DNA from: Astropecten irregularis
Taxonomy: Eukaryota > Echinodermata > Asteroidea > Paxillosida > Astropectinidae
Length of the DNA stretch: 64,000 nt
Direction of reading: 5' to 3'
NCBI GenBank assembly: GCA_963971285.1
Contig: OZ020253.1
Span: forward strand, 14,892,528 to 14,956,527
Position numbers and translations under genes: made by a program. Shown here one piece after another: positions 30,601-45,600 of this stretch; position 1 is the stretch's first letter; the number at the start of each line of letters is the position of its first letter. A model generated the notes under the pieces. It was not told the DNA's origin and made no database searches. It saw only the letters and a program-made list of their open reading frames with translations.

Positions 30601-33600
30601 TAGTTTTACGTGCAACCTACACGCATGCATACTTGCCGTCTAAGAATATGCCAAGGGGATAGTGCAATGTACTTCAATGAGAATACCAAAGGTATTGTAT
30701 ATGCAGTCATCCGAACACAAGTTTTTGTGTGGCGCCCTCTTTTGATTAAGAAAGAAAATGTGATGGTGTTTTTCTGTCTATGTGCAACTCCTGCTTGGTG
30801 CGTTGTGTGCGATTTATTCTTGAAAGAAACACGGAGTTAGAAAAATATTCGTCATGGACAGCATCTCTAGGATTTTCCCACAGGTCTTTTGCTCATGATA
30901 AGTTTTTCGGCTTCCCAGATTTCAATAAAAGATGAACAGCATTCTACATGATAATACTGACACCACCGCATTTTCGTTTTTAATCAAAAGAGGGCGCCAC
31001 TCTGGCATTATGTACGGAGCTCCACGAGTGCCATTGCAGCAAATTTCACTAACTTTGCTTAATCATGAAAACGCTTTCTTGATCAACAGGATTACCAACC
31101 AAATTTTCCTGTGGTATTTACTGCTCTTGACTTTTATTCGGCCATTGTTTGCATAACATTCACAAGGAGTTTTAGCTGGCATAGCCTACTGATTCTATTT
31201 AGCAATGGTTTTGGTGCTAAAGCAAATTATGGTGCTTAAGCAGCTCTATGAAATTCGCCCTTGGTCTTGCGTATTATGGATAATAATGCATCTTTTCATT
31301 TTTCATCGTTTGATGATTAAATATGTCGCAGTATGGAGGTATTCTCAGGCGAAATAAACATAAAGGTTTATTTGTAAAATTCTAATCAATAATACTATTT
31401 CTTAACTAAAAAAAGAAATAAAAAATGTAAGGAGAATGGTATATATAATTTATGCCATGAATTTTTCCGAGCATTTTAAAGAGTGTTTAAAATACTGGTG
31501 CAGTCTTCTGTATTAGTTGACCAATCTACGAGTATAGTGGTCGTACAGTGGTCAAATACTGTAGTGCAACAAAATATCTCTGCGATGTGGACATGCCCGA
31601 CCGTAATTTAATTTTAAAAATAGGTTCCCGGTCCGTCGAAAATGAAATAAATCTGATAATTATGGCTCGGATTTCAAAGGTATGGAATTTCGCCACGAAC
31701 GAATGGATATCCTTGATAAACAGGACACAGGTCTTTTTCTGAGAAATGTTTACAATCGATCGCTGCAGAAGATGTAAAAGAAAAAAGGGGACTAAATTCG
31801 ACAAAAAAAACGAACTATGAAGTGTGTTCCATCTCAAGTCCTGACCGAGAAACCTTAAGGCAACCAGTGGGGGTTTTGACTCAGACTTAACGGCCTGGGT
31901 AACAAACAGCTGCTGGGGTTTTCCAGGACATTACCCGGGAAGGTCTGTCACGGCTAAACGTCTCAGCCCCATTTACACCATCTAATTGTATTTCTCAATT
32001 ATGGGATGTATAATGTTTCTCAGGATGGAGTGAACGTCTGGTCTTGAAATCAAAGTTGTGAACATGTGTGCAAGCAGATGGAGCCGGGAGCATGCCCGCA
32101 TCGACCAAGCCGTTTACTTAAAAGCTGCGGTGGGCGGTGTGTCATTGCACGTGAAGGTAAATGCACGTGGCTTTTACATATACATTTTCCTAAAGTAAGG
32201 AAAACTCCCACATATAGGCTACATATCTTCTCATACAAGATATGATTTTCTTAAAGTTCTCGAGTACTGATATCCAGAATCGATTCATATAATTTTTCAC
32301 CCGGTTAAAAAATTGTTCGTTGGCCTGATATGTTTTCATTCAGGCAAATTGTGGATTTGATTTCGAGCGAAAAGTGATCCAAAAGTTCATAACTTCAGGG
32401 AATTGTTGTAAAATCATTGCATGGTATATCATTCCGATCGACTGTCATCGACGTCAGACAAATTAACGGTCACGTGATATGTGGCAAACGAAACTAAATC
32501 GAACTGACTGCAAGGATGATATCAGGTGTCTAATTTCTCGCGATAGCATCAGTTAATTAAAAGGTCTATTAGATCACACTTTATGCAGAAACGGCCAGCC
32601 AAAAAGGACTGTTGTAATAGTTATGAAACAAAGCTATCTATCTCCAGTAATTGAAACGATTTTACTGCAAAAAGTGAAGGAGAAATCGATGAAAACGATA
32701 GCAACCCAATCTGTGAATGAGCAAGGAGATATCCGTGTTGCTCACTTAGTGTAAGAGTGGATATCCCAATAGTATATATATATATAAACAATTATTATAA
32801 ATAGAAACTCACCGTCATTTGCACTTTTCTTGTCCACCCAAAACACTGTGAAATTAAAACACAAAGTTTGCAAATATTAAAATGTAATAAAACAAATCTC
32901 TGAAGCTGAAATCGGCAGTTACAAGACCTTCGCATTGAACTTTTCTTACTTAGTGGTAATGGTAGTTTATAGTGAAGAGATTAATTGGACAATATAGCAA
33001 ATAACAATAGGTAACTTAGTTAGACAATCATTTTGCGCTAGTTGCCTAAGCTTTGTACTCGTCATCCTTATATAGGTAATGACATTCTATCCTGCAGAAT
33101 AGGTTTAATTTTTCTGTAATTGCTTTTAAAGGTTCTATGTCTATCATACCCAAACAGACATCTTCACATATTTACCGTTAACTTAATACAGGATATAAAG
33201 ACCCGGTACAAACATACCGTTAACATTTGTCTGCCTGAAATGCTGTACTTATCCAGAAATGAGTAAACCAAAAGACCAAAAACAGTTTTGATCTCCGAGA
33301 TGAAAACCTTCCAATTACAATTACCATACAATTTCGCTTAACAATTACAACGGCTTTTCGCTGTTTTCTTCTGTTTTCTTCTGTTTGATCAATTTGAGCT
33401 GAAAATTTCACTGGTTTGTTTTTATTCCATGACAAATCAAATTATGAACAGACCGTAACTGTTCTATCAAATTGAATAAACGGTACCCACATACTTTGGT
33501 GAAGCATCTGAACAGAAAATGAATCTAGTTTTATCTAAAAGCCTAATTGATTAAAGCTAACAAAACCAGGAATGATCATGCGAAAGCATTTTGTCCAAAT

Positions 33601-36600
33601 TTTCTAATTTATTAGGATTCATTCAAATCAGTATAAATCGGCCAAAAATTTAAACCTCCCACAACGTTTAATCCGTTACGATTGTATATGTGAATGGATT
33701 TGACGATCATAATGAACATACTGTGGCCGTTTTTCACTGTTTTCTCCAAAGTGGGCACGGTATGGGACTGGGAATTTCACAGATGACTGTTACTACATCT
33801 TCCTTGATATTATTTGCCCATAAATCTGTATTTCTATGACGACAACCAATGAATGACCTTTAATACAAATGATTCCAGAATTTATTGTTTTTCTCTGTCG
33901 ATCATAATTATATCATCGCAATACACAGATGCAATGACGTCACATTTACGTATTCGTTCATTTTAAAATAAAGTCTGTAAAAAGGCCGTGTCCCGATTTC
34001 CTGGCTGCCACCGCAAATAACACACAAGTCTATGGAAATGGCTGCAGCCACTGGCTAGTGGCTGCCATAGGGGTGTGTGTAATTTTCAGCCACAGCCATC
34101 GATTTGGGACACGGCCTAGATAATGTTCTTCTCAATTTCCAAGAAAAATTACGATATCATTATGAATATTTATGAGTTCTCTCGTCTGTCATTTTCATGA
34201 AACCGTTCACAGATCTGTCTATAATTCTGACGCATTTGTTGAAAACTTGGTCAAAATATCGAGATTCATAATTGTAAATTCCGGTCAGGCCGGCAGAAAG
34301 TGCTGGGGGAAATATGATACTGTAAACCACACCAAGCTACAAAGTAACCGCGTGTCTAATATGATCACAGCTTCCCCACGCATTTAGGTCCCTACCAGAA
34401 TCGTCCCGCAAGCCTGTGAAATTTGTGTGTGAACCCTTTTTAGAAAATGAATGGGTAGATTTATTAAAAGGCCATAACACGGCTCTCAATGTCTGGGTAG
34501 GATAACGAGGGTGGATTCGAGAGGGGAGAATATAGTGCGTATATAGGTTCCAGCTTTTTGCGTTAGATTTACAACGCCCACAGGCTAGGCAGTACCTAAG
34601 CAGTTCCATATATTAACCCAACTATACTTCGGTATATAGATTGTTACAAAAGAAAAACGTAGTTTGAAGGCAAAGAATTAAACAATGCCCAAGTAACAAC
34701 CAATAAAAAAAAGCGAGTATAACCGTCGTTAGTAATGACCGCGGGTAGTCCATCAATCGAGATTGTCACCCTGTTGCTAATGGGGTGGCCGCGGAAATAA
34801 AATATCGCATCTTGGATAAAGGTAAAGTAAGACGCCATTTGTGAATGTATACGTGTATATTCACAGGAAGGGCTTCAAATACTAATGCGTCTTTGCCCCG
34901 TGTAGGCCTCGGGTAAAACATTCAAGGGTCTCGGTGACCTAGCGGCCTTTGCTAGGTGCAGATATATAAGATTGATGGGCCCCCGATATACCTTGTTACT
35001 AATTGACCAAAGCCTTGAACAGAACACAGGTAGAAGAGGAAACAAATATATACTTACATCTTTTGGCTCTGTCTTGCGAACCCTGGAAGGCGAGCGCACT
35101 GGCTGTAAAATAAAAATAGATGAGAAAAATTATTTCATTACATGTTCTTCTTCAAATTTGAAATCTCCCGAAATTCGGAATGTGGTTTTCAAAATGAATC
35201 CTCGGCAAGTTTTATTTTTTCTGTGAGGAATATCTAGGCTGCCAACTGGTCATCAATTAGCTGTTTAAAGGTTTACTGTAATCAAATTTGAGAAAGGGGT
35301 GAAAGTGCTCTAAAATTATTGCTTAATGCATAATATTATTAATGACGATGTAAAATTTGTATTTTTATGTACGTATTTAATTTTAACCCAACATTTTCAA
35401 AATCAGTACATGTATGCCCATCAAAAGTCCCCATTGGAACCGATCCACACAACAGTAGCGTGTGACGTCACCTACAGAACTAGTATAGGCTCGCACCACA
35501 GTGGCGTTCTTCATGTGTCGTAAGCAAGGTTTTTCGTCGCGAAAGGTGGGGTGCTAAATGATGGGCCTAAAATACCTTCTTTTCCTATATACAATATTTT
35601 GTTAGCACAAACAATGATAAACAGGTAGTGTTTTATAACAATACAGATGTATTTAACTTCATATGATATTTGACTACAGTAAGGGCGTGGTGTTTATCAA
35701 ATATATACAAAAACCAAAAACATAAATTAGACGAATTCGAAATATTATTACGGGGGAAAAAGTAGGAAGAATTGTAAATCAGTAGTATAAAGACACGGAA
35801 ATAGTCCTTTTTTAAAAACGCTAATATTTGCAACAATATGCTTCATCCAATGATTTCGTGGAAGAAAGAACAAGACAAATATACCCTTTTATTCAGGATT
35901 TAAATTCGTTAATGTCTGTTCAACTTAACAGGAATATTACAATCAAGTCTACAGTGTATTTGCAATTACCGACACAGAAATTTACTTTTCCAATTCTCGA
36001 TTCGAGTCAACCAAATTAATTTTACGTAAATCATGTGGAACATTTAAGGTCCGCCCGTGTTCTAAGAAACACAATAATGTTCATTAGAGCATAGTTTTGT
36101 AACCAAATCAATTTCCCAATTTTCAAACAGTTAAATTAATGCTCCTTTTCTCCATCTAAGTAAAATGAAGAAATCTGAAAAATTAGCCAAACCAACATTT
36201 GGCGCCTCAAGATAATAATAAACTGGCACTCTGTCCGAGTCACTTCCTCATTTATACGTGCATTTCTTAATCAAGTTTGTACACGATGGAAGTAGTTTAA
36301 TTTTCAGTTTTCGCAATAAATGAAATGAACCTCGAACAGAATCATGTTAAGTACATGACAAATATCAACATTGTGCAGATTCTCTTCGAAATACATTGTA
36401 ACCCCATACACCAATTCAATTATTCCAAGTATTACATACAAAGTCTTCGGCGCCGGTTTGGCCGCTGAAAAGGAGTCATTATTATTGACTTAGTCTACAT
36501 CTTGATCTCTCGATTCAGAAATGTACAGAGCATGAGTAAATAAAGCTTGAACCTGGATTATGGTCAGTACGCACTAACTTGTTGAACAATTTAAAGGTAC

Positions 36601-39600
36601 AGTATAATATACAGGATTGGTAACATTATAGGGCCTACCCAAACAGAAATGTTCACACATTTACGTATGTATTTCAGGGTATGAAGAGGGTGCTGGTAGA
36701 AACATCATACCGTTCAAATATTTCAACCTGAAATTGTGTATTTATCCAGAAATGTAATAGTAAAAACAAAGAACGAAAACAGTTCTGGATCTTGGGGTAA
36801 GATAAAAAACTTTATGTTTTATAAGAAAAATTGAGTCAGGTTTTCGCTATTTTCTCTTGAGTGACTCTGATGTCAGATTGAGCTCAAATTGTCACAGGTT
36901 TATCATTTCATGTACATATGCTAGCTAGATCAGACAAAAAGTGATGAGCGCTGTTCTGTGTGATCTTTACCAATCAAACCTTTAAACATAAATTTTTGAA
37001 GGTGAGATGTGGTAAATATAAGATAAAAGGGACTGCATGTTTGCCAACATCACCGTGGAAGTATACCACTATACAGTGACCAAAATAATAGTATCGTGAA
37101 TATACATAAATTCTGCATATACAACGACCGCTATGGTAGAATGGATTATCATTTAAACCAAAAATTTAGTCCACCACTGTGGTGAAACCCAAGTATAGAT
37201 GTTACGATATGCAGAGGATTTTGGCAAACAATAGCGGTAATTGGCTTGACAAGAGTTTCCATTTACTATGGAAATGTCAAGGGGGTTTTACCCGATACCC
37301 CATATTTTTATCTCAATATTTACTGCAATTTTCCGTATACCATTCCTATAGGATATTCCCAATTCACTGACCACGTTGGCTAGTCCTGGATTATTCTTAT
37401 TTATTCTAACAGGACGTGCTGGAATGTAAAGGACAGAAGCTTTCAAACTTTCCTGTTTGGCAAAAATAGCTTGAGTCGTTCGTGCTCTTACCGAAAGTAA
37501 TTGTATATGATCTTTAAATAATTTAGATTTTTCTAGTATGCTTCTATGTGTATTTAAAGGTATAATACATGATTGTATAAGGTCACAGTGCAGCACTCAC
37601 ACTTTGTCTGATCAAACATGTACATGAAATAATAAACCTGCGCAAATTTGAGCTCAATCGGACATATGAGTCACAAGAAATAGCGAAAACCCGGCGAAAA
37701 ACATAATAGATGGTTTTGTTCTTACCCCGAGATCAAAAATGTGTTCGATATTTGTTTTACTATTTTCTGGATATATACACCATTTCAGGCAGTAATATTT
37801 GAACGGTACGTTTCTACCAGCACCATCTTCATATCCTGAAAGTTATACGTAAATCTGTGAACATTTCTGTTTGGATATGTTACCAATCCTGTACTGTAAC
37901 TTTAAGTGAAGGAATTATTACATAATGTTGGGTATATCTGTAGTCAGCTGACAGCAATTTAGGCTAAAAGAAGCAATAATCTACTTTCTAGCCATTGTTT
38001 TTTATGTAATTCGAACAAATATAATTGACTATTAGGGCTGGAAAGCTCAGTTGGTAAGAGCGGCAGTATATACGGTATTCCTGAGATGGCTGGTTCGAAT
38101 CCCACTCCAGTCAATTTGTCTTTGTTCACTTTAGAATACACGTAAATGTAACTTAAAATCAACCAGTCAATTTCCCTTGTGGTTATTTGATGATTGTAAC
38201 AAATTAATTGAAGATAATTGAAATTTCCATACGATGTCACTTATTCAAACATACAGTGAATTTACGATGTGAACATGCGATTGCATAATTAAAATGATTT
38301 TTTTTTGAAAAGTGAACAAAGAAAAATCGGGCTGGATAGCTCAGTTGGTATAGAGCGCCTGTACGGTATTCAGGAGGTCGCCGGTTCGAATTCCGTTCCA
38401 GTCGATTTGTCTGTGCTCACTTTTCAATGACTTTGATTTCAGTCAGTTTCCCTTGTGGTTTTTTGATTAACATGAATTCTATTAAACTGCCGTCTTGTTT
38501 ACGTTTTCTTAGTTCCAGGTAGACTTAGACGTATAGATATTCGTAATCTGGATTACCTTAGGCTTATAAGGCATAAAGCAATAACTGATAAAATATTAAT
38601 CAGCTTCAAAGTTCAAACATCCTCCGTGGCTGTTGCTACACATTTTGTGAAATAATGTCGTTGGCATTTTGGTAAACTTCACTTGCATGCCCCGTCAGAA
38701 GGAGACAAATCCAAAGCTAACCCATTTACATTAACTGCAACGAAGGGTATATACCAATTCACATCTTGTCGCCCACACCAATGCTTAAGTGGAAATTGCT
38801 GCAATTCCATCTGCAAGCAATGTTCCCTTATTAAGCTTAAAGTGGTTTTAAAATGCTCTAAGGGTGATGGATCGGGGACAACTTGCAATTTTTTTTCCTC
38901 TCTTTGGAAATTGTTTTTAATCAAAATGGCCTCAGTGCACACAGTCCAGATCCACCGCGAGGGGGGAATTAGCAATGCATAAGGATTTTTGTGAATCCCC
39001 GGGTTGTAAAGGTGTTTTTTAAAGTGTTCTGGCAGAACGGAAACTGTGAGATTACAATTGGTCGTAATGGACTACTTGACCGTTGTTTGGCACGTGCAGT
39101 GCCGCTACCTGCACCCAGGCCATGCATGATGGGTTCGGCAATGGGCTTTCATTCACGTCATTTCATGAACTTAAAGGTAATATCATATTTTGGTTTTTAT
39201 CAAAGAAATACAGATTCATGGGCAAAAATATCAAGACAGATACAGTAACAGTGAAAATTTCAGTCCCATACGGTGCCCACTTTTTGAGAAAACAGTGGAA
39301 AAAGCCACAGTATTTCTTAAGTCTATTCTCTTTTATTTTTGATCTTTTAAAAAAATCTGTGAACATTTCTGTTTGGTGTCTTACCAAAGTATGATGCTAC
39401 CTTTAACTATAACATAAATCTGCTTAGTAAACTTACCAAATTAATCAGAGAAACTGAGAATCGGAGTACCAGTCAGGAGTATAGTATAACACATGACATC
39501 TTCACTGGTCACTATTAAAGGCAGCATACATAATTTGCAAGGCCTCCCCCCAAAAAATATTGAGTTTGAGACAGAAAATGGAAATATTGGTTCATCAGAT

Positions 39601-42600
39601 GCTGGGTTTTGAAGGAAATCAAGATTTAGTGTCTTTTAAAACGATCGTTCGTCCGAACGATTTACTAGCATTTTGAAAGCGTGGTGTAACCGTGAAGGAT
39701 TCGGAGGGGGCAAGATTATTTCGGCCGTATTTCTGCTATACAGATGAACAAAGCGTAAAAAGGTACATGAAACAACGTCTGCAAGGAAGTTTAAGACCTT
39801 CACTTCCGTTTAAGTACCAAATTCAGCCAAAACGCACATCTTTGCAAATCCTATATGCTCCCTTTAAACCGATTTTGAATATTCTCCTCAATTTGCCAAG
39901 TGTGTCTGCTAATTTTAGATGAAGATATTTTCTCGCAATTATTACTTTCAAAATAAAACCTGTGAATCATCAAGATGTAAATAATTGTTGTGTTTGTAAA
40001 CAACCAATCTGTTATTCAGAATATTCGCAAAAACAAATTATTTTCAGAAATGCGTTCCAATTTTTGTGAAACTTAGTTCTTTGTTTTACACCTTTACTAC
40101 ATTCTTCATATCTAACAAATATTATATCATTATCTTTTTTTTATTCCAATGAGTGACAGTCGCCGAGGGGAACATTTTCTCAAAATAATGAAAATTGATG
40201 AATGTCGCCCTCAAGCCAATATCTTCTTCTGGCTTCACGTTTCGCATCGGTATAAAAATATGTGCCCGTCATGTTTTGCTTTTAGAATATCGATAAAGGT
40301 AATACCATATTTTGTTGTATGTCAAAGAAATACAGATTCATGGGCATAAATATCAAGGAAGATACAGTGACAGTCGTCTGTGAAATTTTCAGTCCCATGC
40401 ATACGGTGCCCACATTTTGAGAAAAACAGTGAAAAACGTCCAGAGTAATTTTTAAAAAATTTTACCGTTATTTTCAAAGATCAAAATTGTTTTTGGTCAT
40501 TGGTTTGAACTCTTTTCTGAATAAATACAGCATTTCAGGAAGAAAAAGTTAACGGAATGTTTCTACCATCACCATCTTGATACCCTGTACGTTATAGGTA
40601 AATCTGTGAAGTTTCTGTTTCGGTATGCTACCAAAGTATGATAGTACATAAGAAGTATAGGATAGTTCGAATTTGTTGATTACCGGTAATAAATAGAATA
40701 ATTATATCCCAATCATTGTATTTTTTTCATCGCAGATGAGATCCTGAATGCTTAAGCACAAGCTGCTGTGTACATGTTCCACATTTAAACAATTTTTATA
40801 AATGTTGTTTATGAAAAAGATGGTTTGGTTGTACTGCGCGCCATTAAATTCTTTCCAAGAATGCAAATTGTTCTTTCAACAACGCTGACAGTTTGGAGTC
40901 ACCTCCAGTGTCCACGCCCATTTCAAGAAAACAAAGTGGGTGAATTTAAGACAGTGTCTTATAAAGCAAAATTCTAATTGACATGAGCCAACTATATATG
41001 GCCGTAAGTGCCTTGTCGCCCATCATGCATGTTCACTGCATGCATACGTGTTGATAGCCACAGGCTAAACTGCTGTCATATTTGAGCGATATTCATTATT
41101 GAATGCCTTGGAAGCGCCATCAATAAAAAGCAGTATCCCCCTAATCACCACTCGTGATAACACTTCTCGCGCCCTAATGCTTCACATCACAACCCCCCGG
41201 CTTAGAACCACTTTACTCTCTTCGCTTAGCGGGGGATTCAAGGCTAAATACCGGTATGAACTCCGGGGCTCGTCTGGTGATGCCGGAGTTTGACTCCGTA
41301 TACACGAAAAAACACATTTCTTATACATAGGATAAAAATCACTGACACTTGATTAAGCCATGCCGTCGGCTCGATAATTCAAAAAGCTGATTTTGGGAAT
41401 CAAATTTGCATTGATGGATGAGTTAAGACACCATGAATTATTTTTTCATTAATTACAAACACCTTTGTAAATTGGCGTCACAAGGGAAAGGTCCTCATCG
41501 AAAAAACACCAGAAATGTTTCCACTTCCAGCGATATAAATTCCATTATTGTCTCTCCAGTTAAAGAAACTGAACATTACAGAAATGACTTTTTTTTTTGT
41601 ATCGGCACAGCCAATCTGATTATTAAGTCATATTCGTATTTTTTTATTTTTTTTATTTCGAAATTATTTCGTCGATTCATGACGATTGTGATTTCAATTC
41701 CTGGTTGGTATGTGAATAAATTCGAGAGTATGGTTATAAAGGGGCTGGTCTGAACCACGTGATGGAACAATGATGTATTGTTCGAATTGATATTCTGATT
41801 TGGCAACGTGCGAGGAAACTAAGTAATCATTCTCACGATAAGAGGAATAAGTAAGCAGATAAGTAAGCAGATAAGTAAGCAGTTGGTGTCTTCTTCTGTC
41901 TTCATGTTGTTGCTGTTTTTGCTGTTGCTGTTTTGTTTTTGTTGCTGGGCTGTTGTTTTGGTTGTTGTTATTGTTGCTGTTGTTTTGTTGTTGTTGCTGA
42001 TGTTGCTGATGTTGTTGTTGCTGAAGTTGGTTTTGTTGATGTTGTTGTTGTTGCTGCTGTTTTGTTGTTGTTGCTGTTGTTGTTTTTGTTGCTGCTGGAG
42101 CTGCTGTTTTGTTAGTTGTTGCTTTTATATTGTTGCAGTCTGAACCATAGGCTCAATTAAGAAATTATTGTTTATTTGTTTATGTGCGATGGGAACCTTG
42201 TGGCTGGGCATTGCGGTTTTTAGACAGTAATGGTAATTATTCATAGTGGCCATATTGTAATTTTGATATGCCTTCGGTTTTTTTTAACTTGACGGTAAGG
42301 GTGACCAGCGGACGTCATGCACTGGGGTAGCCTATCGGGGCAGCTGTGACATTTTACCGGTCAAAGCTTTCATCTCACACTCGCCGAACTCAAGACTTCC
42401 GAGAAAGCTTCCGTGGTGTGATGCTATACGAGCGACTTATAGTTCTCTATACCTAGCTGGGGATATCTTATCTTTGACCTTGCTCTTCCTCCTAAGCTTA
42501 AAACGTTCTTTCTAAATATATTGCTTTTACCAACTTGGAGGCATGGGCGTATATTCGCAAGGTTGTTATAGAAGAAACTGAAGTAATAATATAAGGTAGA

Positions 42601-45600
42601 ATACCTGAACTGTTATATTTGATACTGAAGTGGCGTATGGTGATATTCAGTATTTCATACATTCAACAACTTCAACAACATTCGCAAGCTTGGTTTTAAA
42701 TAATCCACAATGCTTCGAGTGGAATAAAGTAACTAAGTTTCATACTACGGTACACACACACCAAACTATAAGGGGAAAAAGCACAGCATTATGTCTAATG
42801 ACGTACGCGAACTTGAACGATTATTGCAAATCCCTTTCCTTTTTGGTTCAACGAACTGAGCAGCATGTCTAGGCCTTGGTCATTATCTCCTGCATGCACT
42901 TTGTTATATATTGTTCAAGAGAAGGTGCATGAGAACATTATACAAGGGGGTGCGTAATAAGATAGCGGAGTCAGAAGCAGGCTGCCATCTCTCTCTATAT
43001 ATGGCATCGTTCCAGTTATACTCAAGTAGCTAACTTCCCTTTACAGTGAATGCACTTCTGCATATCCAGTCTATGGTATTGGATCTCGGTTTGAGCAGTA
43101 CATCCCAAGCAGACTGGATGCTAAGACCCATTGACTATCATCACTGAGCGTGCTAAACACTAAATTTTCTTTTTGTTCAGTTTAAAGGTAGTAGGCCTAC
43201 CTATCATACTTTGGTTTTTATAAAAAGAAATACAGATTCATGGGTACAAATACCAAGACAGATACTGAAACAGTCATCTGTGAAAATTTCAGTCCCATAC
43301 GTTGCACACTTTTTGAGAAAACAGTGAAAAACAGCCACAGCATTTCTTACATCTTTTTTATTTTATTTTTGATCTTTTAAAAGATCAAAAAGATTTTCGG
43401 TCGTTGTTTTACTAATTTATGGATAAATATACCATTTCAGGCAGAGAAATGTTAACGGTATGTTTCTACCACCACCATCTTCATACCCTATAAGTTATAC
43501 GTAAACATGTGAACATTTCTGTTTTGGTTTCCTATACCAAACTATGATACTACCTTTAATGTCCCATCATGTCATGAATTAGATCTTTAGCATCAGTACT
43601 GCAGATATTAGGTTGTTTGAAATCGATCCTGTATTAATGAGAAGAACAGCGGCGCGTGATGGTGAAAGCTACCCATGGCACGCACCTGCCCGACGGATAC
43701 TAAGGTGTTCCATTTATACCTCACGACAATTTTCCCGCCCAAAAATACGACCAGAAGGCCTCATTGTGCCAATACGCTAACGCGGTGGGAAAAAACCCTC
43801 TAAATTGCCAGAAACTATATCGATTCATTGCATATAACGAAATTACATATCTGTTGTATTTCACGTTTTGTTTCTTATATTGCTAACAACATAAAACAAT
43901 TTAAGAGGAAAACGAGTATACCCATTTCATACAATATTGAGCTTAACGTTTAAGCTATAACAACCACAGTAGAACTGCTTATAAGCACCAAGATTTGCTT
44001 AAGAAACAAAATCCTTGGTAAATAAAATCAGTATGACGGCCAAAACTCCTTGTGAATGTTATGCCCAGCAAACAATAGCCGAATACAAGTCAAACTGAGC
44101 AGTAAACATCATATGAAAATTTGGTTGGTAATCCTGTTTATTCAAAGAAGACTTTTCATGCTTAAGCAAATTGTGTGCTTAAGCAGCTTATATGAAATTG
44201 GCCCCTGTTCTCAATATTGCCAAACATTGTATACGCTCTTAAAGCGATTTAGGGTTTTGCAGTCATGAAAGGTCTGAATAAGATATTCAATGAGTAATCA
44301 AGAAACGCGTGGAAATCTCCTATAATATGGAGTTACACTTAACCAATTACATTGCAGCGTCTGAATAGGTATAAGTATCGCCATTCAACGTGTATGGCTA
44401 TACAAATGTCCCCCCAAAACCGCAACACTTTCTCGTGACACATTATGTTAAAATTAAGCTGTTTATCACTTCAAGATTCAGATATGTGATACAACCATGT
44501 CTTGGCTATAACCATGTAGAATTTGAGCACATTGGGCAAAAATTGGCGAAATTATGACCAATTGAAAGAGTACTCCTTAAAAGCAAATTTGCAAGGATAA
44601 CACGCATAGTGGTCAATACACACATGATGTGTATGAAAGAAAGATGAAAATCGGGTTTTGAGGAAGCGAAAATTGAAAGTAAATATAATGAGGCAACGTA
44701 AAAGTACACACTAACGTATGCATGGGCAGTGAACCAATCATAGAATTTAGAAACTTTCCATGGAAATATAAAAAATAATCTTCCACGAACGGGAATATCA
44801 AAAACAAAACCCAGAAAAAAAAACATGACAGAAAAAGATCAAAGTTATAGCGCCACTGCCAAAATTAAAACATGGTCCGGCACACAACGAAAATCAAAAA
44901 TCCTAAATGCCAAAAAGGTCTAGAAATACATCCAAAAACATAAGAAGACACAATAAAATATGAAAAGCAACTGAAGAACGATTTTGTGAACGAACAACAG
45001 AACAAGACAAAGCGATAGATATATTACACATTATAGATAATAATTGATTGAAATTAGAAAACAGAACTGAAATTATAATTATAACGAAACAATTTTCTGT
45101 GGTAAAAGTTGGAGAAAACTACTAATTACAAAAAGCGGCGACAAGAAAAACAATTAAGTTTCGGGTTTTCTTCGATTGCTTTGAATGGCATTCTCGCAGT
45201 TATAGCTACAACGACAGCAAATGAAAGAATAGGCCGAGTATAATTTTTTTTTGCAGATGGAAATTAATTTCTAATTTACCGCCGGAACACAATTACCTTT
45301 CTCTTTCATCTTTAGTCTGTGACGTGTGCATGATTACGGACACTGATTACAAACGTTTCGATACAACTCTCGCAAACATGGCATCACCGCTAGATTTCAA
45401 TTTTCATTCCGTGATGATGATGACAAAAAAAGCAATCTTCCTGTCGCAACGTAAGGAATGAAACGGGGTACGGGACAGCTGATCCCACTCACAATACATA
45501 ATTCCCACGAGACTCACTAATCCTATCCCTCCAAATGTCTCTTCAAGAATGTAACGCGCTATTTTATATTTCTAAAAGCTTTCTGTTATTAAGTTGAATG

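Noticed and set aside
38036-38403. Two adjacent tRNA genes
   Set aside because: Anticodon stems and loops are defective (no T33, over-long arm) and both are embedded in family P inverted repeats.
38679-38982. Possible exon with frames open on both strands
   Set aside because: Nearly identical open extents on both strands and no recognisable domain; more likely an unclassified repeat.
41883-42143. Leu/Val/Cys-rich frames that resemble a membrane or cysteine-rich protein
   Set aside because: Produced by the (TTG/CTG)n microsatellite.
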